NCBI RefSeq assembly: GCF_000621545.1
Contig: NZ_JHYA01000013.1
Coordinates: forward strand, 1-63,736
Origin: Anaerovibrio lipolyticus LB2005
Lineage (GTDB): Bacteria > Bacillota > Negativicutes > Selenomonadales > Selenomonadaceae
DNA: 63,736 bases
Direction: 5' to 3'
Shown here: piece by piece, positions 33,567 through 41,997 of the stretch
Layout of the letters: each line of letters starts with the position of its first letter
Position numbering within the stretch: position 1 is the stretch's first letter
Notes under the pieces: model-generated
Told to the model about the DNA's origin: nothing
What the model saw: only the letters and a program-made list of their open reading frames with translations
Databases searched by the model: none
Translations under genes and position numbers: made by a program

Positions 33567-34262
33567 TTATTCCTTACGAGGATCGATGTAACGGGCAGCA
33601 TCTGCGTAACGGCCCTTAGTGGAGGTGTTCTTCTTGATTGCTTCGTTGGCATCCATGCCATTAGCAATAGCTTCCATAGCCTTACCAAGGTGAACAACTT
33701 CGTAACCGATTACGCGATCTTCACTGTCAACTGCCATTTTGGTAACATAACCTTCAGCTAATTCGAGGTAACGAGCACCCTTCAGCTTGGTGGAGTACAG
33801 AGTACCTACCTGGCTGCGGAGACCCTTACCAAGGTCATCCAGACCTGCGCCAACTGGCAAACCATTATCAGAGAATGCAGTCTGAGTACGGCCATAAACG
33901 ATCTGCAGGAACAGCTCGCGCATAGCAGTGTTGATAGCATCGCAAACCAGGTCAGTGTTGAGAGCTTCCAGAATAGTCTTGCCTGGGAGAATCTCAGCAG
34001 CCATAGCTGCGGAATGAGTCATACCAGAGCAACCGATGGTCTCGATGAGAGCCTCTTCGATGATACCATCCTTAACATTCAGAGTCAGCTTGCAGCCACC
34101 CTGCTGAGGAGCACACCAGCCGATACCGTGAGTCAGACCGCTGATATCCTTAATTTCCTTAGACTGTACCCATTTGCCCTCTTCAGGAATTGGAGCTGGA
34201 CCATGGTTTACTTCTTTTGCAATGCAAGTCATGTCTTCAACATGCTTATCATAATAAATCAT
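33567..34262 (-). CDS. NifU/IscU-like iron-sulfur scaffold homologue, 231 aa
   Basis: The central part matches the IscU/NifU N-terminal fold, with Cys residues in GWCAPQQGGCKL, TIGCSGMTHSAAM and LVCDAIN. These replace the usual three-Cys pattern and add one Cys. A C-terminal extension (~150-231: YLELAEGYVTKMAVDSEDRVIGYEV) is not part of plain IscU. It could hold an Fe-S cluster and hand it to the GGGtGRT protein encoded next to it; this is inference. No IscS or SufBCD gene is nearby. The start ATG at 34262 follows AGAGG. Confidence 0.75.
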   Translation of the reverse strand: MIYYDKHVEDMTCIAKEVNHGPAPIPEEGKWVQSKEIKDISGLTHGIGWCAPQQGGCKLTLNVKDGIIEEALIETIGCSGMTHSAAMAAEILPGKTILEALNTDLVCDAINTAMRELFLQIVYGRTQTAFSDNGLPVGAGLDDLGKGLRSQVGTLYSTKLKGARYLELAEGYVTKMAVDSEDRVIGYEVVHLGKAMEAIANGMDANEAIKKNTSTKGRYADAARYIDPRKE

Positions 34263-34304
34263 TTTGTATTCCTCTCTTCGCTAATAATATAATACTCAGT
34301 GCCA

Positions 34305-34333
34305 AGTGGCCCTAAAGCCAGGTCCGGGCCACT
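34305..34333. terminator. GC hairpin between gpmI and the NifU-like gene
   Basis: AGTGGCCC (34305-34312) and GGGCCACT (34326-34333) form a perfect 8-bp stem. No T-run follows on either strand, so it may be an mRNA-stabilising or processing hairpin rather than a full terminator. Confidence 0.5.
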
Positions 34334-34367
34334 ATACACCTTCAAACACATCTAAATGGCAGCTTTA

Positions 34368-35900
34368 TTACTTCAGCTTAACCATTGGAGTACCAGTCAT
34401 CTCTGCAGGAATCTCCATGCCTGCCAGGGTAAGCAGTGTTGGAGCAATATCACAGAGAGCACCATCGCTGGCTATCCAGCCTACACGGTCAGATACAACG
34501 ATGAATGGTACAGGGTTGGTTGTATGAGCGGTGAAAGGTGCACCAGTCTCAGGGTCAACCATCTGATCTGCATTACCGTGGTCAGCAGTGATGCATACCT
34601 CACCACCAACCTCGCGAATAGCCTCAACAAAGCGGCCAACGCAGGTATCAACAGTCTCAACAGCCTTTACAGCTGCCTCAATAACGCCAGTGTGGCCAAC
34701 CATATCGCCGTTAGCATAATTCAGAATGATGAAATCATACTTGCCGGACTTAATAGCCTCCACAACCTTGTCAGTAACCTCAATAGCACTCATTTCAGGC
34801 TGCAAATCATAGGTTGCAACCTTTGGAGAAGGAACCAGAATACGGTCCTCACCCTTATAAGGCTCCTCAACACCACCGTTGAAGAAGAAGGTTACGTGGG
34901 CATACTTCTCAGTTTCTGCAATACGCAGCTGGGTCATACCATTCTTGGAAATAACCTCACCAAGGGTGTTGGTGATGGATTCAGGCGGATATGCAACCTT
35001 TACATTAAGGCCTTCCTCGTACTGAGTCATGGTAACAAAAGAGAGCTTCAGAACCTTGCGCTCAAAACCGCTAAACTCAACATCAGTAAATGCATGAGTC
35101 AGCTCACGGGCGCGGTCAGGACGGAAGTTGAAGAATACAACACCATCTCCATCCTTCATACCCTTGTAGTCACCTACAACAGCAGGAACTACGAACTCAT
35201 CAGTTACCTCATTTGCATAAGATGCCTTAACGCCTGCTACTGCATCATCAGTAGCAACGCCCTTGCCCAACGCAATAGCCTCATAAGCCTTCTGTACACG
35301 ATCCCAGCGGTTGTCGCGGTCCATTGCATAATAACGACCGGACAGGGAAGCAATCTTACCACAACCGATTTCAGCAATCTTAGACTCCAGCTCTGCAACA
35401 TATTCAGCTGCGGAGGAAGGATCAACATCACGGCCATCAAGGAATGCATGAACATATACATCCTTGAAGCCCTGGTTCTTAGCGAACTGTAAGAGACCAT
35501 AGAGATGCTCACTATGGCTGTGTACACCGCCTGGGGAAACGAGACCCATGAGATGGAGAGCGCCGCCATTGGCCTTAGCCTGATCAGCAACACTTACCAG
35601 AGCCTCATTCTTGAAGAAATCACCATCCTTGATAGCCTTGGTGATACGGGTCAGTGCCTGATAAATAATACGACCGGCACCAATGTTGGTATGACCAACC
35701 TCAGAGTTACCCATCTGTCCATTAGGGAGACCAACGAACTCGCCAGAAGCCTGAATATGGGTGGATGGGAAATTCTGTCTGAGACTATCAATAACAGGAG
35801 TCTTAGCTATCTGGATAGCATTGTTTGGATCACAGGTTTTGCCGTTTCCGTAGCCATCCATGATAATTAATGCAACAGGTGCATTTTTTAATTTTGCCAT
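34368..35900 (-). CDS. gpmI: 2,3-bisphosphoglycerate-independent phosphoglycerate mutase
   Basis: 510 aa, alkaline-phosphatase superfamily, two-manganese enzyme interconverting 3- and 2-phosphoglycerate. The start ALIIMDGYGNG gives the first metal Asp, QMGNSEVGHTNIGAGR has the phospho-Ser, HSHSEH-like GGVHSHSEHLYGL and ITADHGNADQM supply further metal ligands. It follows tpiA by 19 nt in the glycolytic operon. Confidence 0.96.
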   Translation of the reverse strand: MAKLKNAPVALIIMDGYGNGKTCDPNNAIQIAKTPVIDSLRQNFPSTHIQASGEFVGLPNGQMGNSEVGHTNIGAGRIIYQALTRITKAIKDGDFFKNEALVSVADQAKANGGALHLMGLVSPGGVHSHSEHLYGLLQFAKNQGFKDVYVHAFLDGRDVDPSSAAEYVAELESKIAEIGCGKIASLSGRYYAMDRDNRWDRVQKAYEAIALGKGVATDDAVAGVKASYANEVTDEFVVPAVVGDYKGMKDGDGVVFFNFRPDRARELTHAFTDVEFSGFERKVLKLSFVTMTQYEEGLNVKVAYPPESITNTLGEVISKNGMTQLRIAETEKYAHVTFFFNGGVEEPYKGEDRILVPSPKVATYDLQPEMSAIEVTDKVVEAIKSGKYDFIILNYANGDMVGHTGVIEAAVKAVETVDTCVGRFVEAIREVGGEVCITADHGNADQMVDPETGAPFTAHTTNPVPFIVVSDRVGWIASDGALCDIAPTLLTLAGMEIPAEMTGTPMVKLK

Positions 35901-35919
35901 TATTTTATCAACCTCTAAA

Positions 35920-36672
35920 TTAGAACTTTACAATTGCGGAGAAGTCAGCAGCCTTCAGGGAAGCACCACCAACCAAAGCACCGTCAACGTTTGGCTGAGC
36001 CATGAGATCCTTAATAGTAGCAGGCTTTACAGAACCGCCATACTGGATGCGGATAGCATCAGCAGCGCTCTGACCAAATACCTCAGCTACAGCCTCACGG
36101 ATAGCCTTGCAAACCTCCTCAGCCTGCTCGAAGGTAGCAGTCTTGCCAGTACCGATAGCCCAGATTGGCTCATAAGCGATAACCAGCTTAGCAACCTCGT
36201 CAGCGGAGAAGCCATCAAGAGCAGCCTTGATCTGCTTTACAACATGGTCGATGTAAGTACCAGCCTCACGGATTTCCAGGGACTCACCACAGCAGATGAT
36301 AGGAGTAATGCCAGCAGCATAAGCAGCGCGAGCACGCTTGTTAACGCCCTCATCAGTTTCACCGAAGTAATCACGACGCTCGGAATGACCAAGTACAACA
36401 TACTCTACGCCGATTTCCTTCAGCATGCCAGTGGAGATTTCACCAGTGAAAGCACCTTTTGGCTCCCAATGAACATTCTGTGCACCAACATGAATCTTGG
36501 TACCCTTGCAAGCATCAGCTACAGCTGCCAGAGCAGTTGCAGTTGGGCAAGCTACTACATCTACAGCCTCAACGTCAGCTACCAATGGAGCCAGCTCCTT
36601 AACCAGCTTAACGCCCTCAGCGATAGTGTTGTTCATCTTCCAGTTACCAGCAATAATAGGTCTACGTGCCAT
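35920..36672 (-). CDS. tpiA: Triosephosphate isomerase
   Basis: 250 aa. Signature residues: the Asn/Lys of AGNWKMN, His of VLGHSERR and catalytic Glu of [12 protein letters not shown]. It interconverts dihydroxyacetone phosphate and glyceraldehyde 3-phosphate. GAGGAGG precedes ATG 36672. The preceding intergenic region to pgk carries repeat units (36728-36923). Confidence 0.97.
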   Translation of the reverse strand: MARRPIIAGNWKMNNTIAEGVKLVKELAPLVADVEAVDVVACPTATALAAVADACKGTKIHVGAQNVHWEPKGAFTGEISTGMLKEIGVEYVVLGHSERRDYFGETDEGVNKRARAAYAAGITPIICCGESLEIREAGTYIDHVVKQIKAALDGFSADEVAKLVIAYEPIWAIGTGKTATFEQAEEVCKAIREAVAEVFGQSAADAIRIQYGGSVKPATIKDLMAQPNVDGALVGGASLKAADFSAIVKF

Positions 36673-36727
36673 AATAATTATATCCTCCTCAAATTATCTA
36701 TATATTTATCGGTTAAACGTTAAAATA

Positions 36728-36773
36728 CCTCATCCGTCAACTTCGTTGACACCTTCCCCAAAGGGGAAGGCTT
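36728..36773. repeat. Intergenic double-hairpin repeat (copy 2)
   Basis: CCTCATCCGTC, the stem GTCAAC-TTC-GTTGAC, then CCTTCCCC-AAA-GGGGAAGG and CTT. It has the same layout as 20944-20990, with both arms of the first stem changed together. Confidence 0.8.
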
Positions 36774-36923
36774 GACAAAGCTATGCGGTGAAAAGACAAA
36801 TCACAATGCGTAGGATTTTCGCCGCAGAGCGCGAAAACACGAAGGAAAAATCCACAGTCGTACATAACTGGTACGTCGAGGAATTTTTCCGAAGGTTGAC
36901 AAAGCTATGCAGTGAAAAGACAA
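36772..36923. repeat. Repeat cassette in the pgk-tpiA gap: 28-bp direct repeats around a hairpin
   Basis: A 28-bp unit beginning TTGACAAAGCTATGC occurs at 36772-36799 and 36896-36923 with one mismatch. Between them GGAAAAATCC (36844-36853) and GGAATTTTTCC (36880-36890) form arms with inner CGTAC/GTACG. A short plus-strand frame crosses this region but has no ribosome site, and I treat it as non-coding. It sits inside the glycolytic operon. Confidence 0.65.
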
Positions 36924-36927
36924 GCAT

Positions 36928-38127
36928 TTATGCGTCTGCTATAGCTGCGATGCCTGGCAGCTCCTTACCCTCTAAGAACTCGAGAGTAGCACCGCCACCA
37001 GTGGAAATGTGAGAAATCTTGTCAGAAAGGCCAGTCTTCTTCAGAGCCGCAATGGAGTCACCGCCACCAACGATGGAGGTTGCACCATTCTCAGTAGCCT
37101 TGGCAACAGCCTCAGCAACAGCCAGAGTACCCTTTGCAAATGCATCGAACTCAAATACGCCCATAGGACCATTCCAGATAACGGTCTTTGCACCCTCAAG
37201 AGCCTTTACATAAAGGTCGCAGGTCTTAGGACCGGAATCGAGAGCTTCCCAACCCTCTGGAACCTTGTCAACATCCACAATCTTGGTGTTGGCAGTAGCA
37301 GAGAAATCATCAGCAATAGTAAGGTCAGCAGGAAGAACAACCTTTACGCCCTTCTCCTTGGCCTTCTTGAGCTGACCAAGAGCCTCCTCAAACTTATCCT
37401 TCTCGCAGATGGAATTACCAATTGGCAAGCCCTGTGCTGCATCGAAGGTGTGAGCCATACCGCCACCGATGATGATGGTATCAACCTTATCAATCATGTT
37501 GGAGATAACGCCAATCTTGTCGGAAACCTTAGCACCACCGATGATAGCAACGAATGGACGCTTTGGAGCCTCAAGGGTCTGACCAATGAACTTAATCTCC
37601 TTTTCCATGAGGAAGCCTGCAACGGACTCAAGATACTGTGCAATACCAACGTTGGCAGCATGAGCACGATGGGAAACACCGAATGCATCGTTTACGGCAA
37701 TGTCAGCAAGGGAAGCAAGCTGCTTTGCAAATTCAGGATCGTTCTTCTTCTCTTCCTTGTGATAACGGAGGTTCTCTAAGAGGAGAATCTCACCTGGCTT
37801 AAGGTCAGCTGCAGCCTTTTCAGCCTCAGGACCTACACAGTCAGGAGCCCACTTAACATCTACGCCCATAACCTCGGATACGCGCTTAACGATGTGCTTG
37901 GTGGAGAACTTGTCCTCACGAGCCTCGGTAGGACGGCCAATGTGGCAAGCCAAAATAACTGCTGCACCCTGCTCCAGCATGTACTTAACAGTTTCCTTGG
38001 TAGCCTGAATACGAGTATCATTGGTGATATTCATATTCTCATCGAATGGTACGTTATAATCTACGCGGCAAAATACCTTCTTACCCTTAAGATCTACATC
38101 TTTAATGGTTTTCTTATTCATACCCAT
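36928..38127 (-). CDS. pgk: Phosphoglycerate kinase
   Basis: 399 aa, two-lobed kinase passing the acyl phosphate of 1,3-bisphosphoglycerate to ADP. Motifs: RVDYNVPFDENMNITNDTRI (substrate lobe), ACHIGRPT, ENLRYHKEE, and GGGDSIAALKK / HISTGGGATLEFLEG (nucleotide lobe). ATG at 38127 (MGMNKK) lies 11 nt after GGAGG; seven upstream in-frame codons overlap that site. It follows gap across a hairpin at 38155-38182. Confidence 0.96.
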   Translation of the reverse strand: MGMNKKTIKDVDLKGKKVFCRVDYNVPFDENMNITNDTRIQATKETVKYMLEQGAAVILACHIGRPTEAREDKFSTKHIVKRVSEVMGVDVKWAPDCVGPEAEKAAADLKPGEILLLENLRYHKEEKKNDPEFAKQLASLADIAVNDAFGVSHRAHAANVGIAQYLESVAGFLMEKEIKFIGQTLEAPKRPFVAIIGGAKVSDKIGVISNMIDKVDTIIIGGGMAHTFDAAQGLPIGNSICEKDKFEEALGQLKKAKEKGVKVVLPADLTIADDFSATANTKIVDVDKVPEGWEALDSGPKTCDLYVKALEGAKTVIWNGPMGVFEFDAFAKGTLAVAEAVAKATENGATSIVGGGDSIAALKKTGLSDKISHISTGGGATLEFLEGKELPGIAAIADA

Positions 38128-38145
38128 ATTAATAAAAACCTCCGT

Positions 38146-38182
38146 CAATAAAATAGGTCCGGCCCAAACAAAGGCCGGACCT
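38146..38182 (-). terminator. Strong hairpin between gap and pgk (partial terminator)
   Basis: AGGTCCGGCC (38155-38164) and GGCCGGACCT (38173-38182) form a perfect 10-bp stem. On the minus strand it is followed by ATTTTATTG, a weak T-run. It would let gap be expressed above pgk-tpiA-gpmI. Confidence 0.6.
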
Positions 38183-38222
38183 CAATGGATCTTTTAAACT
38201 ATTGTTTTTTGATGACGAGTTA

Positions 38223-39236
38223 TCAGCCTAACTCAGCGAAGTACTTAATGGTACGAACCATCTGGCTGGTGTAGGAGTTCTCGTTATCATACCAGGAAAC
38301 AACCTGAACCTGAGTCAGGCCATCTGCAACCTTGCTAACCATAGTCTGGGTAGCATCGAAGAGGGAACCATAACGCATACCAACGATATCGCTGGATACG
38401 ATCTCGTCCTCGTTGTAACCGAAGGACTCAGTAGCCTGCTTCTTCATAGCCTCGTTAACCTGCTCTACAGTTACATCACCCTTAACTACAGCGTAGAGGA
38501 GAGTAGTGGAACCAGTAGGGGTAGGAACGCGCTGTGCAGCACCGATGAGCTTGCCGTCCAGCTCAGGAATTACAAGGCCGATAGCCTTTGCAGCACCAGT
38601 GGAGTTAGGAACGATGTTAACAGCTGCAGCACGGGAACGACGGAGGTCACCCTTACGCTGTGGGCCATCAAGAGTCATCTGGTCACCAGTGTAAGCATGG
38701 ATAGTAGCCATGATACCGGACTGGATTGGAGCCAGATCGTTCAGAGCCTTAGCCATAGGAGCTAAGCAGTTAGTGGTGCAGGAAGCTGCGGAAATAACCT
38801 TATCTTCCTTGGTGAGTACCTTGTGGTTTACGTTGTAAACGATAGTAGGGAGGTCCTTACCTGCTGGAGCAGAAATAACAACCTTCTTAGCACCTGCAGT
38901 CAGATGTGCAGAAGCCTTCTCCTTGGAAGTGTAGAAACCAGTGCACTCCAGAACAACGTCTACATCATGCTTGCCCCAAGGAATCTCTGCTGCGTTAGCG
39001 CAAGCATAGATCTTGATCTCTTTGCCGTTAACAGTGATGGAATCCTCGCCAGCAGTTACCTTGTCAGCGTACTTGTAACGACCCTGGGAAGAATCGTACT
39101 TCAGAAGATGAGCCAGCATCTTAGGGCTGGTCAAGTCGTTGATTGCAACAACCTCATAACCCTCTGCGTCGAACATCTGACGGAATGCCAGACGACCAAT
39201 ACGGCCAAAACCATTAATAGCTACTTTTACTGCCAT
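38223..39236 (-). CDS. gap: Glyceraldehyde-3-phosphate dehydrogenase (NAD)
   Basis: 337 aa. [15 protein letters not shown] is the NAD loop, with Asp34 in AINDLT favouring NAD over NADP. Active-site Cys153 lies in [15 protein letters not shown] at 39236 follows GGGGG; a 31-codon in-frame extension upstream lacks a ribosome site and is excluded. It is first in the glycolytic operon; a promoter is predicted at 39368-39397. Confidence 0.97.
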   Translation of the reverse strand: MAVKVAINGFGRIGRLAFRQMFDAEGYEVVAINDLTSPKMLAHLLKYDSSQGRYKYADKVTAGEDSITVNGKEIKIYACANAAEIPWGKHDVDVVLECTGFYTSKEKASAHLTAGAKKVVISAPAGKDLPTIVYNVNHKVLTKEDKVISAASCTTNCLAPMAKALNDLAPIQSGIMATIHAYTGDQMTLDGPQRKGDLRRSRAAAVNIVPNSTGAAKAIGLVIPELDGKLIGAAQRVPTPTGSTTLLYAVVKGDVTVEQVNEAMKKQATESFGYNEDEIVSSDIVGMRYGSLFDATQTMVSKVADGLTQVQVVSWYDNENSYTSQMVRTIKYFAELG

Positions 39237-39367
39237 TTGTAAAATACCCCCTAAAAATATATAGATAAAATAATTTGAGAACACGTCAGAAAAAGACACC
39301 CATCTACCTGAACGGCAGACAGATGACAATCATATATCCTAGTGTCCCTTATCTTTCAAGTAAGTTA

Positions 39368-39397
39368 ATATTACACCAATTCAAGATACCTTGTCAA
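39368..39397 (-). promoter_or_regulatory. Promoter of the gap-pgk-tpiA-gpmI operon
   Basis: Minus-strand TTGACA (39392-39397), 18-nt spacer, TAATAT (39368-39373). The ~125-nt leader contains CATCT...AGATG inverted repeats. No CggR gene or clear operator is seen. Confidence 0.5.
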
Positions 39398-39494
39398 CGC
39401 AAATTCATAAGCTTCAATAACTATAGCATAAATAATATGTATCATACTAAAGTAAGCTTACAATCACTATAAAGTAATAATTTTAGCACCTTTA

Positions 39495-40907
39495 TCAGCA
39501 ATTAACGCTGGCAGGCTTATAATCCTTTTTTCCTATCTTTTCCATGGACAAAACTGCCTGTACAGCGATGGCACATTCAAGGCGCTTCTTCTGAATTTCA
39601 CAGCCCACTTCATAAGGCTTTCTTATATCATCATGGAACAAATCCGCATTGGCATGACAACCACCTGAGCAGAAATACTTTGCCCAGCAGGTCTTACAGC
39701 GTTCCTTGTTCATAACATGGGATTCACGGAAATATCTGGTGATATCCTCAGCACCCTCATCAAGGTCATCAAATACATTACCCAATTTATACTTGTTGCG
39801 GCCCACAAACTGGTGACATGGATAAAGGTCGCCGTTGGCAGCCACTGCATAGTATTCATGACCAGCTCCACAGCCAGCCAGACGCTTAGCCACGCATGGA
39901 CCGTTGGAAAGGTCCATATTAAAATGGAAGAAGAAGAAGCCCTTTCCTTCACGATGACGCTTCAAATAGAAATCAGTAAGTCTGTCGTACTCAGCGAAAA
40001 TCTCCGGAAGCATCTCCTCAGTAAGACCATACGGAGAATCCTTCAGTACCACCGGTTCCATGGACAGAATATCAAAGCCTGCATCCGCCATGGCTTCCAC
40101 ATCCTTGGTAAAATCAAGGTTTTCTGCAGTGTAGGTACCGCGCATGTAGTAATTTTCGCCATTACGGGAATCCACACATTTCTTGAAATTCTTCATTACC
40201 TTGTCATAGGTTGGCTGACCGCCACAGTCAGGGCGCATATTGTCATGGGTCTCACGACGGCCATCGGTGCTGAGTACCAAACTGATATTGTTATCATTGA
40301 GCCATTTTATATTGTCATCATTAAGAGCCAAACCATTGGTAGTCAAGGTCAGCTTGAATTCCTTGCCAGTTTCCTTTTCACGCTTTCTTACATACTCGGT
40401 AACATCCTTCACCAAAGGCATATTGATGAGAGGTTCACCGCCGAAGAAGTCGATTTCACAATGCTTTCTAGGGCCACTGTGTTCAATAATATAATCAACT
40501 GCAGCACGGCCCACCTTGTTGTTCATGAGCTGACGCTCACCGCCGTACTCGCCGGTATCACCAAAGCAATATTTGCAGCGCATATTACAGTCATGGGCAG
40601 TCATCAGGCACAGGGACTTAACCAGGCCCTTGGCCTTGAAGGTAGGCGGAACATCAATATCAGGAGCAAAAAGCTGGTTCTTGTCCATGAGAATATGGAG
40701 TTCATCCAGGGCTTCCTTCAAATCATTTTCCGCATACTGAGATTTTAGGTTATTTATAACCTCATTATCGTTTTTACCATTAAAAATATCCATGATATCA
40801 TAAATCATTTTATCTATTACATGGACTGCACCACTATTTACATCCAACAGGATATACATGCCATTTTGGACAAATTTATGTATTTTTGTGCTCATTTCAT
40901 TATTCAT
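39495..40907 (-). CDS. scfB: SCIFF ranthipeptide maturase, radical SAM/SPASM enzyme
   Basis: 470 aa from ATG 40907; AGGAGAG lies 12 nt upstream. An N-terminal peptide-recognition region (~1-90) precedes the radical SAM core with CNMRCKYC (Cys107, Cys111, Cys114). The SPASM domain (~330-450) has many Cys in GCGAGHEYY, LYPCHQF, CKTCWAKYFCSGGCHA and VGCEIQKKRLEC. The family installs gamma-thioether (ranthionine) links between Cys and Thr or other residues of the SCIFF peptide. The precursor gene lies immediately upstream at 40977-41120. Assignment rests on that pairing and on the motifs. Confidence 0.93.
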   Translation of the reverse strand: MNNEMSTKIHKFVQNGMYILLDVNSGAVHVIDKMIYDIMDIFNGKNDNEVINNLKSQYAENDLKEALDELHILMDKNQLFAPDIDVPPTFKAKGLVKSLCLMTAHDCNMRCKYCFGDTGEYGGERQLMNNKVGRAAVDYIIEHSGPRKHCEIDFFGGEPLINMPLVKDVTEYVRKREKETGKEFKLTLTTNGLALNDDNIKWLNDNNISLVLSTDGRRETHDNMRPDCGGQPTYDKVMKNFKKCVDSRNGENYYMRGTYTAENLDFTKDVEAMADAGFDILSMEPVVLKDSPYGLTEEMLPEIFAEYDRLTDFYLKRHREGKGFFFFHFNMDLSNGPCVAKRLAGCGAGHEYYAVAANGDLYPCHQFVGRNKYKLGNVFDDLDEGAEDITRYFRESHVMNKERCKTCWAKYFCSGGCHANADLFHDDIRKPYEVGCEIQKKRLECAIAVQAVLSMEKIGKKDYKPASVNC

Positions 40908-40935
40908 AATAAAACAGTACTCTCCTAAAAACACA

Positions 40936-40960
40936 AGAAAAAAGCTCCCTCCTGGGGAGC
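40936..40960 (-). terminator. Terminator between the SCIFF peptide gene and its maturase
   Basis: Minus-strand GCTCCCC-AGG-AGGGAGC (40944-40960) followed by TTTTTTC. It should make the precursor transcript more abundant than the maturase transcript. Confidence 0.8.
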
Positions 40961-40976
40961 CCTTCTCACTAAATAA

Positions 40977-41120
40977 TTATTTCTTGCTTTCACAAACCTG
41001 ATTGCCGACAGTACAAGAAGTCTTGCATGCGGACTGGCAGGATGCCTGGCACTCGCCACAGCCGCCAGAAGTCTTGGTAGCCTGCAGAGTAGGCTCATTT
41101 ACAGTCTGAATGTGCTTCAT
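40977..41120 (-). CDS. scfA: Six-cysteine SCIFF peptide precursor, 47 aa
   Basis: Too short for usual gene finders. ATG at 41120 follows GAGGAGG. The leader MKHIQTVNEPTLQATKTSGG is followed by a core of six cysteines, CGECQASCQSACKTSC then VGNQVCESKK, the SCIFF hallmark. The core is the substrate of the downstream radical SAM enzyme. The mature product and its role are not known for this family. No dedicated exporter or protease gene is next to it. Confidence 0.95.
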   Translation of the reverse strand: MKHIQTVNEPTLQATKTSGGCGECQASCQSACKTSCTVGNQVCESKK

Positions 41121-41190
41121 ATTAGGTAACCTCCTCACCTTAAACAAAGTCTTAAGTTATTTTACCTTTTTTTGCCTTGATATGCAAATT

Positions 41191-41997
41191 TTAATGCTGG
41201 TTTATTCCCAATTGGGTCATAATTCTTCCCTTTAACAGGCGCCATTTAAATTCCGTCAAACCAAACAATGGATGTGGAATATTGATACGCTGAAGAAGAT
41301 AAGGATTTGTTTCAAAGGTATTAAGCCCTGCATCCCCAGTTACTGCCGCCAGATACTCCTCCTCCTTCAGCATATCCAGCAATTCCGCGGTATATTTGCC
41401 ATTAGGATAGGACAGGGTATAAATGGTATTCACCCCATTCCACTCCATCAAGAGCTTGGATAGCTTAACCTCATCTCTGGCTTCATCAAGGCTCATACTG
41501 GTCAACGGCAAATGGTTAGCAGTATGACTGCCTATTTCCACACCACGATGCTGGATGTCCTTCAACTGATCCCAGGACATGTAATTTTCCTTGCCAATAT
41601 CATTTCCTACCATAAAAATGGTAGCCTTAAGCCCCCGCTTTTCCAAAATTGGCAGAAGCTCCGTGTAATTACTCTCGTAGCCATCATCAAAGGTGAGAAT
41701 CACTGGCTTGTCCGGCAGCTGCTGCAACCCCTTTTTTGCTCTCAAATAATCCCTTATAGAAATGGTAGTGTAGCCCTGCTGCTCCAGATAATCAAGCTGA
41801 GCCTCAAATTCTGCCGGTGGTACGTTGTATTCATATGCCTTGTCCGGATTCGCTTCCTGTACCATGTGGTACTCCAAAATAGGGAACCCCTCCGGAGCCG
41901 GCTGCGATAATAGATACTGAATCCCGGCAAAAAGCAATATCGCCCCAAGGACAACAACCAACAGTGCTATCTTAATAAACCTCATATACTTTTTCAA
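41191..41997 (-). CDS. Polysaccharide deacetylase family protein (NodB domain)
   Basis: 268 aa. An N-terminal membrane anchor (IALLVVVLGAILLFAGIQYLL, residues 9-29) is followed by an extracytoplasmic NodB domain. Motifs: ILEYHMV, catalytic LTFDDGYESNY (Asp104/Asp105) and SHTANH metal ligands (His158, His162). It should deacetylate GlcNAc or MurNAc residues of envelope polysaccharide. Its start overlaps the whiA stop by 4 nt (ATGA), so the two are translated together. Confidence 0.88.
   Translation of the reverse strand: MKKYMRFIKIALLVVVLGAILLFAGIQYLLSQPAPEGFPILEYHMVQEANPDKAYEYNVPPAEFEAQLDYLEQQGYTTISIRDYLRAKKGLQQLPDKPVILTFDDGYESNYTELLPILEKRGLKATIFMVGNDIGKENYMSWDQLKDIQHRGVEIGSHTANHLPLTSMSLDEARDEVKLSKLLMEWNGVNTIYTLSYPNGKYTAELLDMLKEEEYLAAVTGDAGLNTFETNPYLLQRINIPHPLFGLTEFKWRLLKGRIMTQLGINQH

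Noticed and set aside
33567-34262. Calling the NifU-like gene a standard sufU/iscU
   Set aside because: Cys spacing differs, there is an extra C-terminal part, and no cysteine desulfurase or SufBCD is nearby.
36788-37012. Plus-strand 74-codon frame over the repeat cassette
   Set aside because: No ribosome site, overlaps pgk in antisense, and the sequence is explained by repeats.
38223-39329. Longer GAPDH start with 31 extra residues
   Set aside because: GGGGG precedes the ATG at 39236 and the shorter protein matches the universal GAPDH N-terminus.
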